From Pseudomonas sp. HN11 (GTDB taxonomy: Bacteria > Pseudomonadota > Gammaproteobacteria > Pseudomonadales > Pseudomonadaceae), in the NCBI RefSeq assembly GCF_021390155.1, contig NZ_CP089985.1, positions 4,041,001-4,105,000 of the forward strand: 64,000 nucleotides of DNA, in the 5' to 3' direction. Made by a program: the position numbers and the translations under genes. The first letter of the stretch is position 1, and each line of letters starts with the position of its first letter. The notes beneath the pieces were generated by a model. The model searched no databases. It had not been told where the DNA came from and worked only from the letters and a program-made list of their open reading frames with translations. This document shows positions 55,199-63,832 of the stretch, piece by piece.

Positions 55199-55954
55199 GT
55201 GGCCGATCACTATCAGCTCAACCTGGGCTCATTGCGCAGCAGCATCACCCTGACACTGCACACCCACCACGCCGCCCGTATCTGGCAAGGACGGACCGCA
55301 CGTGAAGGCATCCACTCGATCATGGGCATGGCCGGTTACATCAGCGTCACCAACCTAATCAAACAAGCCTCAGCGCAGGATGATCCTTACGCTGATTGGG
55401 CTATCGTGCAGCTCGAAGAAAAACTGCTGCAGGCCAAGGCTGGGATGTTGGCGCTGACCCAACAATTGGATCGGATCAAACAGGACCTTCCGACGCAGAT
55501 CGACATGAGCGACAACCTCAATATCCACCCCGTCACCTTGCCCTTGTACATCGGCAGCCAACTGGGGTTTCTCGCCGTCTACTTGCTGACTGACTATGAC
55601 ACGCTGGTGCGCCACACCCTGTTGGCCCACCACACCGCCTTGATTGGTCGCAGAGACATGGAGGCCTGGATAGACGACGGTGCCCATCTGCTGCGCAGCT
55701 TGTTCGGTCAGGCGCAGCGTTATCGACTTGCAGGTGTCACACGCGATGATATGGCCGCAAACAATGCCCGCGCCCTGGCGGCCATGGAAAAGTTTGGATT
55801 GCCCCCCATGGACATCCTTGAGGGACATCGCCGTTCCCAGTTCGCGCCACCGATTATTCGTCGTGGCGCTGTAACAGTGGATGACGCTGACGCGTTGATG
55901 GAGGACGCGGTAGCCCCATCTGCAGCAGTGAATGGCCCGGAGGACGAAACATGA
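55199..55954 (+). CDS. PFL_4669-family ICE protein
   Basis: A 251-residue protein from GTG, with AGGA seven bases ahead. The sequence (TLHTHHAARIWQGRTAREGIHSIMGMAGYISVTNLIKQAS...) is that of the PFL_4669 / TIGR03761 family of integrating conjugative elements. Function unknown. It overlaps DUF3158 by ATGA. Confidence 0.92.
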   Translation: MADHYQLNLGSLRSSITLTLHTHHAARIWQGRTAREGIHSIMGMAGYISVTNLIKQASAQDDPYADWAIVQLEEKLLQAKAGMLALTQQLDRIKQDLPTQIDMSDNLNIHPVTLPLYIGSQLGFLAVYLLTDYDTLVRHTLLAHHTALIGRRDMEAWIDDGAHLLRSLFGQAQRYRLAGVTRDDMAANNARALAAMEKFGLPPMDILEGHRRSQFAPPIIRRGAVTVDDADALMEDAVAPSAAVNGPEDET

Positions 55955-56469
55955 GTCCCATGACACCGGCTCAACCAATGTCCCTCGAAGCATTGACACC
56001 AGATGCATATCGACAACTCGAACACGCTGCCTCCCTAAAAGGCCTTTTAAAACCATTTAAGGGTAAGGGGGAGCTGGAACATCTGGCGCAGATAGCGACG
56101 GAAATCGAGGCGCAGTTATGTCTCCTGATGGAAGCAGTGGCGCACCAGGCGAGACAACCGCCTTATTCGCTGCTGGATATTCGGCTGGTGCTGCAAAACA
56201 CCAGTGCGGGCAGCACCTTTTTGCGTTGGCGCACCCGTGACTTCGCTCGTATGGGGGTCGCAGTCTGGGAACGCCAAGTCTCCATCAAGGCCTTGCCGCA
56301 AGCCATACGCGAAGGATTGCACCATTTCGAATGCGAGCGCATTGCGCTGAATTTGCAGATGAGCGTGGTGCATTCGCTCTACCGCCAGGCATCGACCTGC
56401 GCGATCAAAATGGCCAGTGCCGAACGGCTACTGCGTCAATTCACAACCGCAGTGGAGGTAGCAGGATGA
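55951..56469 (+). CDS. DUF3158-family ICE protein
   Basis: A 172-residue helical protein of the DUF3158 family, in its usual place between the PFL_4669-type gene and ssb, coupled to both by ATGA overlaps. The motif LQNTSAGSTFLRWRTRDFARMGVAVWE is diagnostic. Function unknown. Confidence 0.9.
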   Translation: MSPMTPAQPMSLEALTPDAYRQLEHAASLKGLLKPFKGKGELEHLAQIATEIEAQLCLLMEAVAHQARQPPYSLLDIRLVLQNTSAGSTFLRWRTRDFARMGVAVWERQVSIKALPQAIREGLHHFECERIALNLQMSVVHSLYRQASTCAIKMASAERLLRQFTTAVEVAG

Positions 56470-56936
56470 GTACTTTTTTTGTCGGCGAAGGCAACATTGG
56501 CAGTGCGCCAGAGTTCCAGGAATTTTCATCAGGCAATGACGAGCCACGGCGTTTGCTACGGCTGAATGTTTACTTCGACAACCCCGTGCCACGTGAGGGA
56601 AGTTATGAAGATCGAGGCGGCTATTGGGCGCCAGTTGAGCTCTGGCACCGCGAGGCCGAACACTGGAGCACGCTGTTTCGGAAAGGCATGCGTGTGCTAG
56701 TCGAAGGCCGCACAGTGCGCGATGAGTGGGAGGACAGCGAAGATAATGCGCGGGTCACCTTCAAGATCGAGGCCCGTCGAGTCGGCATACTGCCTCACCG
56801 GGTGCAGAACGTGGTCATGCGGGAACGATCCAACGAACCGGCTTCATCTGGGGCAAATGCTGGGCAATCAACAGATCCTGCCAGCTCGCCTGCGTCAAAG
56901 CCCAAAAAGCGCAGAGGGCCGCCGTCTTCAGGTTGA
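56466..56936 (+). CDS. ssb: Single-stranded DNA-binding protein, ICE type
   Basis: A 156-residue OB-fold protein. The N-terminal domain covers about 110 residues (FFVGEGNIGSAPEF, ending with IEARRVGILPHRV). A Ser/Pro-rich tail follows that lacks the acidic DxDDIPF tip of chromosomal SSB and ends in KKRRGPPSSG. Without that tip it may not recruit the usual SSB partners. It likely covers transferred or replicating ICE DNA. Confidence 0.92.
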   Translation: MSTFFVGEGNIGSAPEFQEFSSGNDEPRRLLRLNVYFDNPVPREGSYEDRGGYWAPVELWHREAEHWSTLFRKGMRVLVEGRTVRDEWEDSEDNARVTFKIEARRVGILPHRVQNVVMRERSNEPASSGANAGQSTDPASSPASKPKKRRGPPSSG

Positions 56937-57064
56937 CGAGCATTAAGCATAAAAAATGCTCCCGCGCGAAGTTTCTGGCCATTATTCCTCGCTGCTCGTG
57001 AAGATCCCCCTGTTGCCACGCCACACCTAAGCCTCGGTCTATCAATGACTGCTTTCATCGACAA

Positions 57065-57097
57065 ATATGAGGAACCTGTCATTCAGGTTTCTCATAT
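57065..57097 (+). promoter_or_regulatory. Hairpin between ssb and topB
   Basis: ATATGAGGAACCTG (57065-57078) and CAGGTTTCTCATAT (57084-57097) form 14-bp arms with one mismatch (a G-U pair in RNA) around TCATT. No T-run follows directly. It may end the ssb transcript or act as an mRNA element. Confidence 0.5.
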
Positions 57098-57151
57098 CTT
57101 GCCACCGCTGTTTTCAATAACGCTGCTCCGAACTCAATCCGGAGCAGTCCT

Positions 57152-59119
57152 ATGCGTCTCTTTCTCTGCGAGAAACCTTCCCAAGGTCGCGACATCGCCA
57201 AGGTCCTCGGAGCCACCCGGCGCGGTGCTGGCTGCCTAATCGGCATCGACTTAACCGTCACCTGGTGCATCGGCCATCTGCTGGAGACGGCCCCCCCCGA
57301 AGCCTATGGCGAGCGTTACAAATCTTGGTCGCTTGATCATCTGCCGATCATTCCCGAGCTGTGGCAGGTCGAGGTCAAACCCAAGACAGCGGCGCAGTTC
57401 AACGTCATCAAACGCCTGCTCAGCGAATCTAGCACCGTCGTCGTCGCCACCGACGCCGATCGAGAAGGAGAAATGATTGCCCGCGAGTTATTGGAGCTCT
57501 GCAACTATCGAGGTCCCGTTCAGCGCCTCTGGTTATCCGCACTTAACGAGGCCTCGATCCGCAAAGCACTGTCCTCGCTGAAGTCTGGTCAGGAGACCTT
57601 GCCACTTTACCACTCAGCCCTCGCCCGCAGCCGCGCTGACTGGCTGATCGGCATGAACCTGAGTCGATTGTTCACCCTCCTCGGACGGCGGGCAGGTTAC
57701 GACGGTGTATTGTCGGTTGGACGGGTCCAGACACCCACGCTACGTCTGGTGGTCGATCGGGATCGGGCAATTGCCAGCTTCGTCTCGGTGCCCTACTGGG
57801 ACGTAGAGGTGCACCTGTCCTCAGTGGGGCAACCATTCATCGCGTCGTGGTCACCACCCAGCTCAGGACGAGACGAGGCCGGCCGTTGCCTGCAGCAGAC
57901 GCTTGCCAGCCAGACCGTCGAAGCAATCTCTAGCAGGGCGACCGCCACCGTACTCTCGCTGCAGACTGAACATTTCCGCGAAGCGCCGCCCCTACCCTTC
58001 AACCTGAGCACATTGCAAGAAGTCTGCTCACGCAAGCTGGGACTCGGTGCTCAGGAAACCCTGATCATTGCCCAAGCCCTGTATGAAACCCACAAAGCCA
58101 CTACCTACCCGCGCAGCGATTGCTGCTATTTGCCAGAGAGTATGTTTAACGAGGTACCCATGGTATTCGATGCCCTGCTCAGAACGGATCCCGCGCTACA
58201 GCCTGCGCTCGAAAGCCTCGATCAATCATTACACTCCCGAGTCTGGAACGATGCCAAGGTCACCGCGCACCACGCCATTATCCCTACCACCGAGCCGGCG
58301 AACCTCGCGCGGATGCCCGAACAAGAACGCCAAGTCTACGAACTGATTCGCAGCCATTACCTTGTGCAGTTTCTTCCACATCATGAGTTTGATCGGACCC
58401 AGGTCGAACTGGCGTGTGGCGAGGAACGATTGACTGCCGTTGGCAAACAGATCCTGGTTCAGGGGTGGAAAGGTTTGCTCTACGAAAATACCGAGGAGGA
58501 TGAGTCCAATCAAAAGGCCCAAGTTTTGCCTGTATTGCATCAGGGTACTCAGTGCGCCGTGGACGACGTCGAACTCAAGCCCATGCGCACTGCCGCCCCC
58601 AAACCGCTCACCGAGGGCGATCTGATCAATGCAATGAAAAATGTGGCCAAGCTGGTCAATGACCCACGCCTGAAACAGAAGCTTCGGGACACCACTGGTA
58701 TCGGTACCGAAGCCACACGAGCCGGCATCATCAAGGGATTGATTGATCGTGGTTATTTGCAGAAGAAAAAACGTGCCTTAATGGCCTCCGCAGCGGCCCA
58801 TACGCTGATCGAAGCGGTACCCGCTGCAGTCGCGGATCCGGGTATGACAGCGATCTGGGAGCAAGCTCTGGATGAAATCGAAGCGGGACGTCTGACCTTG
58901 GATGCATTCGTCGCCAAGCAGGCGAACTGGATTACGCAGTTGGTCGAGCACTACGGAGCGCTCACCTTGTCGGTACCGGTCGAAGCCGGACCGCACTGCC
59001 CCATTTGCAACGCCTCAATGCTTAGGCGGAAGGGAAAATCAGGACCGTTTTGGTCATGCTCCCACTACCCGGACTGCAAAGGCACTGTGCCGATCAGCAA
59101 AGGGCCGCGTCGGCCATGA
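57152..59119 (+). CDS. topB: DNA topoisomerase III (ICE-borne)
   Basis: A 655-residue type IA topoisomerase. The Toprim domain includes LCEKPSQGRDIA and DADREGEMIAREL. The active-site tyrosine is Tyr319 in TTYPRSDCCYLPE, and VGRVQTPTL lies about residue 190. The C-terminus ends in a zinc-ribbon-like Cys4 motif (CPIC ... CSHYPDC). It decatenates replication or transfer intermediates. Conserved position in this ICE class. Confidence 0.96.
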   Translation: MRLFLCEKPSQGRDIAKVLGATRRGAGCLIGIDLTVTWCIGHLLETAPPEAYGERYKSWSLDHLPIIPELWQVEVKPKTAAQFNVIKRLLSESSTVVVATDADREGEMIARELLELCNYRGPVQRLWLSALNEASIRKALSSLKSGQETLPLYHSALARSRADWLIGMNLSRLFTLLGRRAGYDGVLSVGRVQTPTLRLVVDRDRAIASFVSVPYWDVEVHLSSVGQPFIASWSPPSSGRDEAGRCLQQTLASQTVEAISSRATATVLSLQTEHFREAPPLPFNLSTLQEVCSRKLGLGAQETLIIAQALYETHKATTYPRSDCCYLPESMFNEVPMVFDALLRTDPALQPALESLDQSLHSRVWNDAKVTAHHAIIPTTEPANLARMPEQERQVYELIRSHYLVQFLPHHEFDRTQVELACGEERLTAVGKQILVQGWKGLLYENTEEDESNQKAQVLPVLHQGTQCAVDDVELKPMRTAAPKPLTEGDLINAMKNVAKLVNDPRLKQKLRDTTGIGTEATRAGIIKGLIDRGYLQKKKRALMASAAAHTLIEAVPAAVADPGMTAIWEQALDEIEAGRLTLDAFVAKQANWITQLVEHYGALTLSVPVEAGPHCPICNASMLRRKGKSGPFWSCSHYPDCKGTVPISKGPRRP

Positions 59120-59166
59120 CGCACCGTTGGTGATCACATGAATCTTTTGGGGGGCTGATGTACGGG

Positions 59167-59430
59167 TCAGTGCATCATCAACGGCAGTTGATCCTTCTCC
59201 AAGTCGCTTATCGGTTGTCCGATTTCACGGGCCAACGCGATGCCTGTCGCGATCCATATCTGCCCCAGTTCGTTGAAAGCTTTCAGGTGAGCAGGATTTT
59301 CGTTGAGCCAATGAACAAGGCTATCGAGGTGTTCGGGATCATCAGGGCAATCATGGATCTTGATGAACAGCTCCAGTGTTCGATCCCAAATCAGATCCAT
59401 GACGTTCTCGCGTTGCTCATCCATGCTCAA
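59167..59430 (-). CDS. Small minus-strand protein, FecR N-domain-like
   Basis: An 87-residue product. GGAGG precedes a TTG by five bases and an ATG two codons later by eleven, so the start may be 59430 or 59424. The pattern LDSLVHWLNENPAHLKAFNELGQIW recalls the DUF4880 / FecR N-terminal domain (W-L-x-x-x-P-x-x-x-x-A-F-x-x-x-x-x-I-W) that binds ECF sigma factors, but there is no membrane helix or FecR barrel. It is the only minus-strand gene in the ICE core. The resemblance is by eye. Confidence 0.6.
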   Translation of the reverse strand: MSMDEQRENVMDLIWDRTLELFIKIHDCPDDPEHLDSLVHWLNENPAHLKAFNELGQIWIATGIALAREIGQPISDLEKDQLPLMMH

Positions 59431-59612
59431 CTTTTCCTCCGTATGGCCTTATCAGACCGCTCAGTCTCGCTGGTCACTTCGGGCTCTGATTCCTGGAGGA
59501 ACAGATGCCACGTCGCGACAAACAGCTATTTCAGTCAATATAACAACCCTTCAAGTCGATACTCAACCCCTAAGGATGTTCATGTCAATGGGTCTTTGCT
59601 CAACCATTCGGG

Positions 59613-59975
59613 TTGAATCGGAGAACTCATCACTTGGCACATAGACATCCAACCCAAGCCCAAATCGGGCGCATGATCGCGAAACACCGGACCGAGCGTA
59701 ATCTCACCCAGGAAGAGATGGCTGAACGCATGGGGATCGGCAGTGAAGCCATATCGCGCCTAGAGCGGGGTGTGGTGGAGCTTTCCGTCGTTAAGCTGAT
59801 GCAGTTAGCGGATATTTTCGAATGCAGGATGGATGAACTGCTGACGGAGTCGAGCAATCGTCCCAATGACCAGGGCCAGATGATCGCGGGTCTGCTGAAC
59901 GGTCTGAAAGAAAGTGACCGTGCCTTTGTGCTGGCTACCGTCCAGCAATTGGCTGCTCATCTTGCCAACAAATAA
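59613..59975 (+). CDS. XRE-family helix-turn-helix regulator
   Basis: A compact XRE repressor. The HTH reads IGRMIAKHRTERNLTQEEMAERMGIGSEAISRLERGVVELSVVKLMQLADIF. It is followed by a short C-terminal helix region. The start is unclear: TTG at 59613 keeps a basic, His-rich N-terminus (120 aa), while ATG at 59673 would give 100 aa; neither has a good ribosome-binding site. It probably regulates ICE genes on one or both sides. Confidence 0.85.
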   Translation: MNRRTHHLAHRHPTQAQIGRMIAKHRTERNLTQEEMAERMGIGSEAISRLERGVVELSVVKLMQLADIFECRMDELLTESSNRPNDQGQMIAGLLNGLKESDRAFVLATVQQLAAHLANK

Positions 59976-60875
59976 GCTCATTCACTCGTATCCGATCAGA
60001 GGCCTTGAGGGTTGCTCTCTGTCTTGACGTCATCCGTCCATCTCTGCTGTAGTGCCTTTCGGATCACCGCCAACGGCGGCCCAAGACCGATGCGCTCCGG
60101 GTAGCTCGGTCGAACTCCTTGAGTTCGGAGCCTTCTCTTCTGCGGAATTTCATTCCTGTTTGTGCTCGACCTGATCGTGGTGGCGGATGACCACTGTTGC
60201 CTCTGTCAGGCAATAGCGGTCATCCGCTTCAGCGATCGTATTCAGTCCCGGAGCCCACCGGGGAACCACTGGGCACCCTTTGTGCGCGGATGCGTGCCAG
60301 CATGTTCCGACCCAAGCCACGACAAGGGTCGGTTGGTGAATCACGGCGCAGTCAAGCCAAGTATTGCGAGGCGCTTGCCGACTGCGTCAGACAACTAAAG
60401 GTGGCTTTTCTCTTCCTAGCCTGGCGCCCCGCCAGGCCCACTCTTCGATTTCTTCAGTCCAGTGACTACCACTGTATTCCGGCCATAAAAAATCGGCCTG
60501 CGGCGTCTTGACGCTCCCCTGTGACAGGCTTATACAAAGGGTGTGGTTCGCTGTCGTTGACAGCCCAGCCCAGGTAGCTTGAACCTTCAAGGCTACGCCA
60601 CGCTCGTGGTGGTTTACCCAAGTGCGATTAGCGTTCGGAGGCTCGCACAATTGCCGCTTCAGCGGTGATGAATGCCTACTACCTCAGGTCCGCAGACCAC
60701 TGCTGCGGATTCTCTTCTGCTGCACCGCTATTCCCCCAGATGCATCATTCTGATTGTCATCGGCTTGCCGGTGGCGAGTCGCTCATCGCTCGCCTTCACC
60801 TTACCCACCCTGACGGGGGCTCACTTCCTCATCAGGGGTTGTGCGTCGCCGTTTTTCCTTCAAAGGAGAACCACC
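59976..60875. other. 900-bp non-coding, hairpin-rich region of the ICE core
   Basis: No gene is supported; open frames lack start signals. Several tight hairpins occur: CGAACTC-ctt-GAGTTCG (60111-60127), the two-storey stem at 60183-60227, and GCCTGGCG-ccc-CGCCAGGC (60419-60437). It lies among replication genes, so an origin (oriV), transfer origin (oriT) or a structured RNA are all possible. Confidence 0.45.
60183..60227. repeat. Two-storey stem-loop
   Basis: Outer arms GCGGATGACC (60183-60192) and GGTCATCCGC (60218-60227) are perfect. Inside, TTGCCT (60197-60202) and AGGCAA (60208-60213) pair around CTGTC. Candidate oriT, single-strand origin or RNA element. Confidence 0.6.
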
Positions 60876-61457
60876 ATGGCCCACGCCCACCAATCCCAAG
60901 AAGCAGTCCCTTACTTCAATCTGCACACCGTCGGTATCGGCTACCTCAACCGTGTTCGTGAAGTACAAGTTCGCCGCGGCCAGCCGTTCATGGCCTGCGA
61001 TATCGCCGCCCTGCATGGTGCAAGCGATGCGGTCGAGTACACCCGCTTCGACTGCAAAGTCGCTGGAGGTGAAGCTGAACGCTTAATTCGTCTCTATATG
61101 GACGCCGTCAAAGCCGAGAAAAAGGTCTTGCTGTCGTTCCGTATCGGCGACCTGTGGATTGACCCATTTCTCTATGAGAAAGGCGATAAACAAGGCCAGC
61201 CGGGCGCCAGCCTGAAAGGTCGTCTGCTGTACATCGACTGGATCAAGGTCAACGGCACGTACGAATACAAAGCGCCAGCCAGGCAGGAGGCAACAGCACC
61301 TGCTGAGCAAGCGCCAAACGGTGAGCCGCCCCCAACGTCGGCTGATGCCGAAGCTGAGGATACCGAAAACCCAACAGAGTCCAGGACTGAACCTGAATCT
61401 CCACCCACTCCCCGCACGGCCCGCCGTGTCGCCACACGTACTGTTCAGTCCGCCTGA
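60876..61457 (+). CDS. DUF3577 / STY4534-family ICE replication protein
   Basis: A 193-residue protein. The first 130 residues are the conserved DUF3577 domain (YFNLHTVGIGYLNRVREV ... DLWIDPFLYEKGDKQGQPGASLKGRLLYIDWIKVNG); the rest is an acidic, Pro/Glu/Thr-rich tail with a basic end. The ATG at 60876 follows AAAGGAG. Members are called ICE replication proteins of the STY4534 type; the exact activity is not known to me. Confidence 0.9.
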   Translation: MAHAHQSQEAVPYFNLHTVGIGYLNRVREVQVRRGQPFMACDIAALHGASDAVEYTRFDCKVAGGEAERLIRLYMDAVKAEKKVLLSFRIGDLWIDPFLYEKGDKQGQPGASLKGRLLYIDWIKVNGTYEYKAPARQEATAPAEQAPNGEPPPTSADAEAEDTENPTESRTEPESPPTPRTARRVATRTVQSA

Positions 61458-61480
61458 ACAATTCACGATGTTTTACATCA

Positions 61481-61506
61481 AGGCGCTCAATCGAGCGCCT
61501 TTTCTT
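61481..61506 (+). terminator. Terminator after DUF3577 gene
   Basis: AGGCGCTC (61481-61488), loop AATC, GAGCGCCT (61493-61500), then TTTCTT. It lies 24 bp after the stop and 23 bp before the next gene. Confidence 0.7.
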
Positions 61507-61528
61507 CAGTCAGCACAGGAGAACCAAC

Positions 61529-61786
61529 ATGGAATCCTTCTGGCTTTGCGACAACTGCCTGTTCGCTGCGGCTTACGAAGACTACAGCGCGTTATCGCTC
61601 TACTACACGACGGATGAGATCGAGAAACGCATCGCCGGTCTCCATCAGGAACTGGTTCGATTAATGCCCATCAGTGCCGACTTCGATCCCGAAACTGGCC
61701 GTGGAATAAGAGCCTTCTCCCCATTGCCCTGCGACGGTTGTGATTCACACCTGCACGGACAACGCCACCGATTCACTCGGCTTTAA
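61529..61786 (+). CDS. Small ICE protein with paired CxxC motifs
   Basis: An 85-residue product from an ATG preceded by CAGGAG. A CDNC pair near the N-terminus and a CDGC pair near the C-terminus (about residues 7-10 and 68-71) suggest one metal site. The middle is helical (TTDEIEKRIAGLHQELVRLMP). No function known. Flanked by terminator-like hairpins, so probably expressed as a single unit or by read-through. Confidence 0.75.
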   Translation: MESFWLCDNCLFAAAYEDYSALSLYYTTDEIEKRIAGLHQELVRLMPISADFDPETGRGIRAFSPLPCDGCDSHLHGQRHRFTRL

Positions 61787-61885
61787 ACAGCGCGTCATCG
61801 GGCAATGCCCGTGACTCTATATCCACCTCGGGGACACCACTCCCCTTGGGTGTGTACCCCGGATTGTTCCCCTCGGAGGTACCCC

Positions 61886-62380
61886 ATGAGCACCCAACTC
61901 ACGCTGATTGAAACCTCGGATGTCGAGGCTGATCGCATTGCCCAAGAAAACCGGCTGATCGAAGAAGCGCTGCATATTCTGGATCGTCGACTGTTCACCC
62001 GCGGCCCCGGCCTGACGTCACCCGACACCGTGGCCTCATACCTAAAACTGCATATTGCGCCACAAGAGCATGAAGTCTTCGGCGTGATTTTTCTCGACGC
62101 CCGCCATCGCGTTCTGGCATTCGAGATCCTCTTTCACGGGAGTATCGATGGCGCCAGTGTTTACCCCCGCCAAGTTGTCAAGCGCTCCCTGGCACATAAC
62201 GCAGCAGCTGCCATTGTCGTTCATAACCACCCCTCCGGTTGCACGGAACCCAGCCTGGCGGATCGCGCCTTGACCGAACGGTTGAAAGAGGCCTTGGACT
62301 TGATCGAAGTGCGCGTATTGGATCACTTCATCGTAGGCGAAGGTCGTCCTCTCTCCCTCGCCGAGCATGGCTGGCTTTAA
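61886..62380 (+). CDS. radC: RadC-family JAB/MPN-domain protein
   Basis: A 164-residue RadC domain without the N-terminal helix-hairpin-helix part of chromosomal RadC. The JAMM metal motif is complete: His113-x-His115-PSG followed by Asp126, with the upstream Glu in [15 protein letters not shown] precedes the ATG at 61886; the longer frame lacks a signal. Short RadC proteins of this kind are widespread on islands and their role is unsettled. Confidence 0.92.
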   Translation: MSTQLTLIETSDVEADRIAQENRLIEEALHILDRRLFTRGPGLTSPDTVASYLKLHIAPQEHEVFGVIFLDARHRVLAFEILFHGSIDGASVYPRQVVKRSLAHNAAAAIVVHNHPSGCTEPSLADRALTERLKEALDLIEVRVLDHFIVGEGRPLSLAEHGWL

Positions 62381-62388
62381 CCCTCAAT

Positions 62389-62406
62389 AGGCGTCTTCGG
62401 ACGCCT
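62389..62406 (+). terminator. Hairpin with TTCG loop after radC
   Basis: AGGCGTC (62389-62395), loop TTCG, GACGCCT (62400-62406). The tail GTTCATTTCC is only moderately T-rich. Weak terminator or mRNA-stabilising stem. Confidence 0.5.
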
Positions 62407-62435
62407 TGTTCATTTCCTTCTGGAGAACCCAATTC

Positions 62436-63200
62436 ATGACCCCTTCACCCCAACTCCCAGCTCTGCTGGAAACCTCAAACCCATTTGCTCGCGGCTACGA
62501 CAACTTGCATACCGAACGACTGCTACAGATCACCTACGCAAATGACTGCCCTCCCTGCTTTCGCTCCGTAGACGACGCACAATCCCATCTGCCCGACGAT
62601 GCGTTAGAACAGTTTCCCTGCGTGTTCAATGATGACTTCGCTCTGATCAGCGAGGGTCAGCCCATTCCGGATGAATTGGATGAACGCTTCCAGTCAACCG
62701 GGCTGGTGCGGCAAGTGATCTATGCCGTGACGGGCGACACGCTCAACGAGCGACATCACGTCGGTGACCTGTACTCCCTGGAAGAAGCCCAAGCCACGAT
62801 CCATCGTTTGAGCTTCGAAACGGGCCACTACAGTCGAGCCTGGGAGATCAGTACCGCACACCTCACTGACGAAGCACTGCGCTACTTGGAAAGCCGGGTT
62901 GGCAATGCCGTCTTCAAGCCAACCGGACTGCTGTTTGAACCTTTTGCCCTGCCAGACTGCAATGGCGTCGGGTGTAAGCTGATCGGCACGCCCTGGACCG
63001 ACGATAACTTGGTGCAGATCGAGGGCGCTCCTTACTCGTCGCTTAGGCAAGATCAGCTCGACGCCGGTACGCCGGAGGCCTTGGTCAACGTGCTGTATCT
63101 GGCGGCATTGGCGGATGTGCGATTGTTGATCTTTGCCCCCGACGCTAGCGTTTTGGATGGGCTAGCCATTTATGACGAAATAGCAACGCGTTCAACTTAA
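62436..63200 (+). CDS. Conserved ICE protein, possibly DUF5983
   Basis: A 254-residue soluble protein, with GGAG before the ATG at 62436. The first half includes LYSLEEAQATIHRLSFETGHYSRAWEISTAHL, which I associate with DUF5983-type proteins of islands. The second half has no recognisable motif. It is followed by the hairpin that precedes pilL. Function unknown. Confidence 0.7.
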   Translation: MTPSPQLPALLETSNPFARGYDNLHTERLLQITYANDCPPCFRSVDDAQSHLPDDALEQFPCVFNDDFALISEGQPIPDELDERFQSTGLVRQVIYAVTGDTLNERHHVGDLYSLEEAQATIHRLSFETGHYSRAWEISTAHLTDEALRYLESRVGNAVFKPTGLLFEPFALPDCNGVGCKLIGTPWTDDNLVQIEGAPYSSLRQDQLDAGTPEALVNVLYLAALADVRLLIFAPDASVLDGLAIYDEIATRST

Positions 63201-63244
63201 ACACGACCCGTCTTGAATCAACTTACTCACTGAATCGCTCCTTC

Positions 63245-63287
63245 ACCTCATGTCAAGTTCTGCACTGAATCTGACATGAGGTTTTTT
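63245..63287 (+). terminator. Strong terminator hairpin that contains the pilL ribosome-binding site
   Basis: ACCTCATGTCA (63245-63255) and TGACATGAGGT (63272-63282) are perfect 11-bp arms with a 16-nt loop, followed by a run of T (63282-63287). The GAGG in the 3' arm (63278-63281) is eight bases ahead of the pilL ATG, so it doubles as the likely ribosome-binding site and is sequestered when the hairpin forms. Confidence 0.75.
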
Positions 63288-63289
63288 CC

Positions 63290-63832
63290 ATGGAGCGTTT
63301 TCTCACGCCTGTCTGCCTGCTGGGTTTGTTGAGCGCCTGCACGGCGCAGATCCCTAATACATTGCCGACCCATCCGGAGGTCGACAGTGGCTCCAATCGG
63401 ATCCAGCGCTCGAAGGACGCAGTTGAAGAAAGTCCTCGGACAGAACTTCGCTATGGCCGCTATACGCTGGTTAGCACCGAGCCCACGACAGAGCAACGTG
63501 ATCTTCTGGCTCAAATCATTGACGTGAGCATTCCGTCCAACCTAAAACCCTCGGTACAGGAGGCGATGCACTACGTGCTGCAGCGCTCAGGCTATTCGCT
63601 CTGCTCTACTGCTGAACCAGTAAAGATACTGTTTACCCGGCCTCTGCCCGCCGCCCATTACCGGCTCGGCCCGATTTCATTAAGCAACGCTCTACAAGTA
63701 CTGGCTGGCCCCGCCTGGCAACTCACGATCGATGAGGTCAGCCGTTCGGTCTGCTTCGAACGGCAAAAAAAAGATGCTGCCGTCGTGCGGGTCGCACCCA
63801 GCGTGCCCCATCAGCCGGAGGCACGCCCATGA
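63290..63832 (+). CDS. pilL: PilL N-terminal-domain lipoprotein of ICE type IV pilus
   Basis: A 180-residue secreted protein. A short signal peptide ends in the lipobox LSAC (Cys17), so it is probably an outer-membrane lipoprotein. The core (RYTLVSTEPTTEQRDLLAQIIDVSIPSNLKPSVQEAMHYVLQRSGYSLC ... LGPISLSNALQVLAGPAWQLTID) matches the PilL N-terminal domain that opens the conjugative pilus cluster of PFGI-1/PAPI-1 elements. The next gene overlaps by ATGA. Confidence 0.92.
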   Translation: MERFLTPVCLLGLLSACTAQIPNTLPTHPEVDSGSNRIQRSKDAVEESPRTELRYGRYTLVSTEPTTEQRDLLAQIIDVSIPSNLKPSVQEAMHYVLQRSGYSLCSTAEPVKILFTRPLPAAHYRLGPISLSNALQVLAGPAWQLTIDEVSRSVCFERQKKDAAVVRVAPSVPHQPEARP

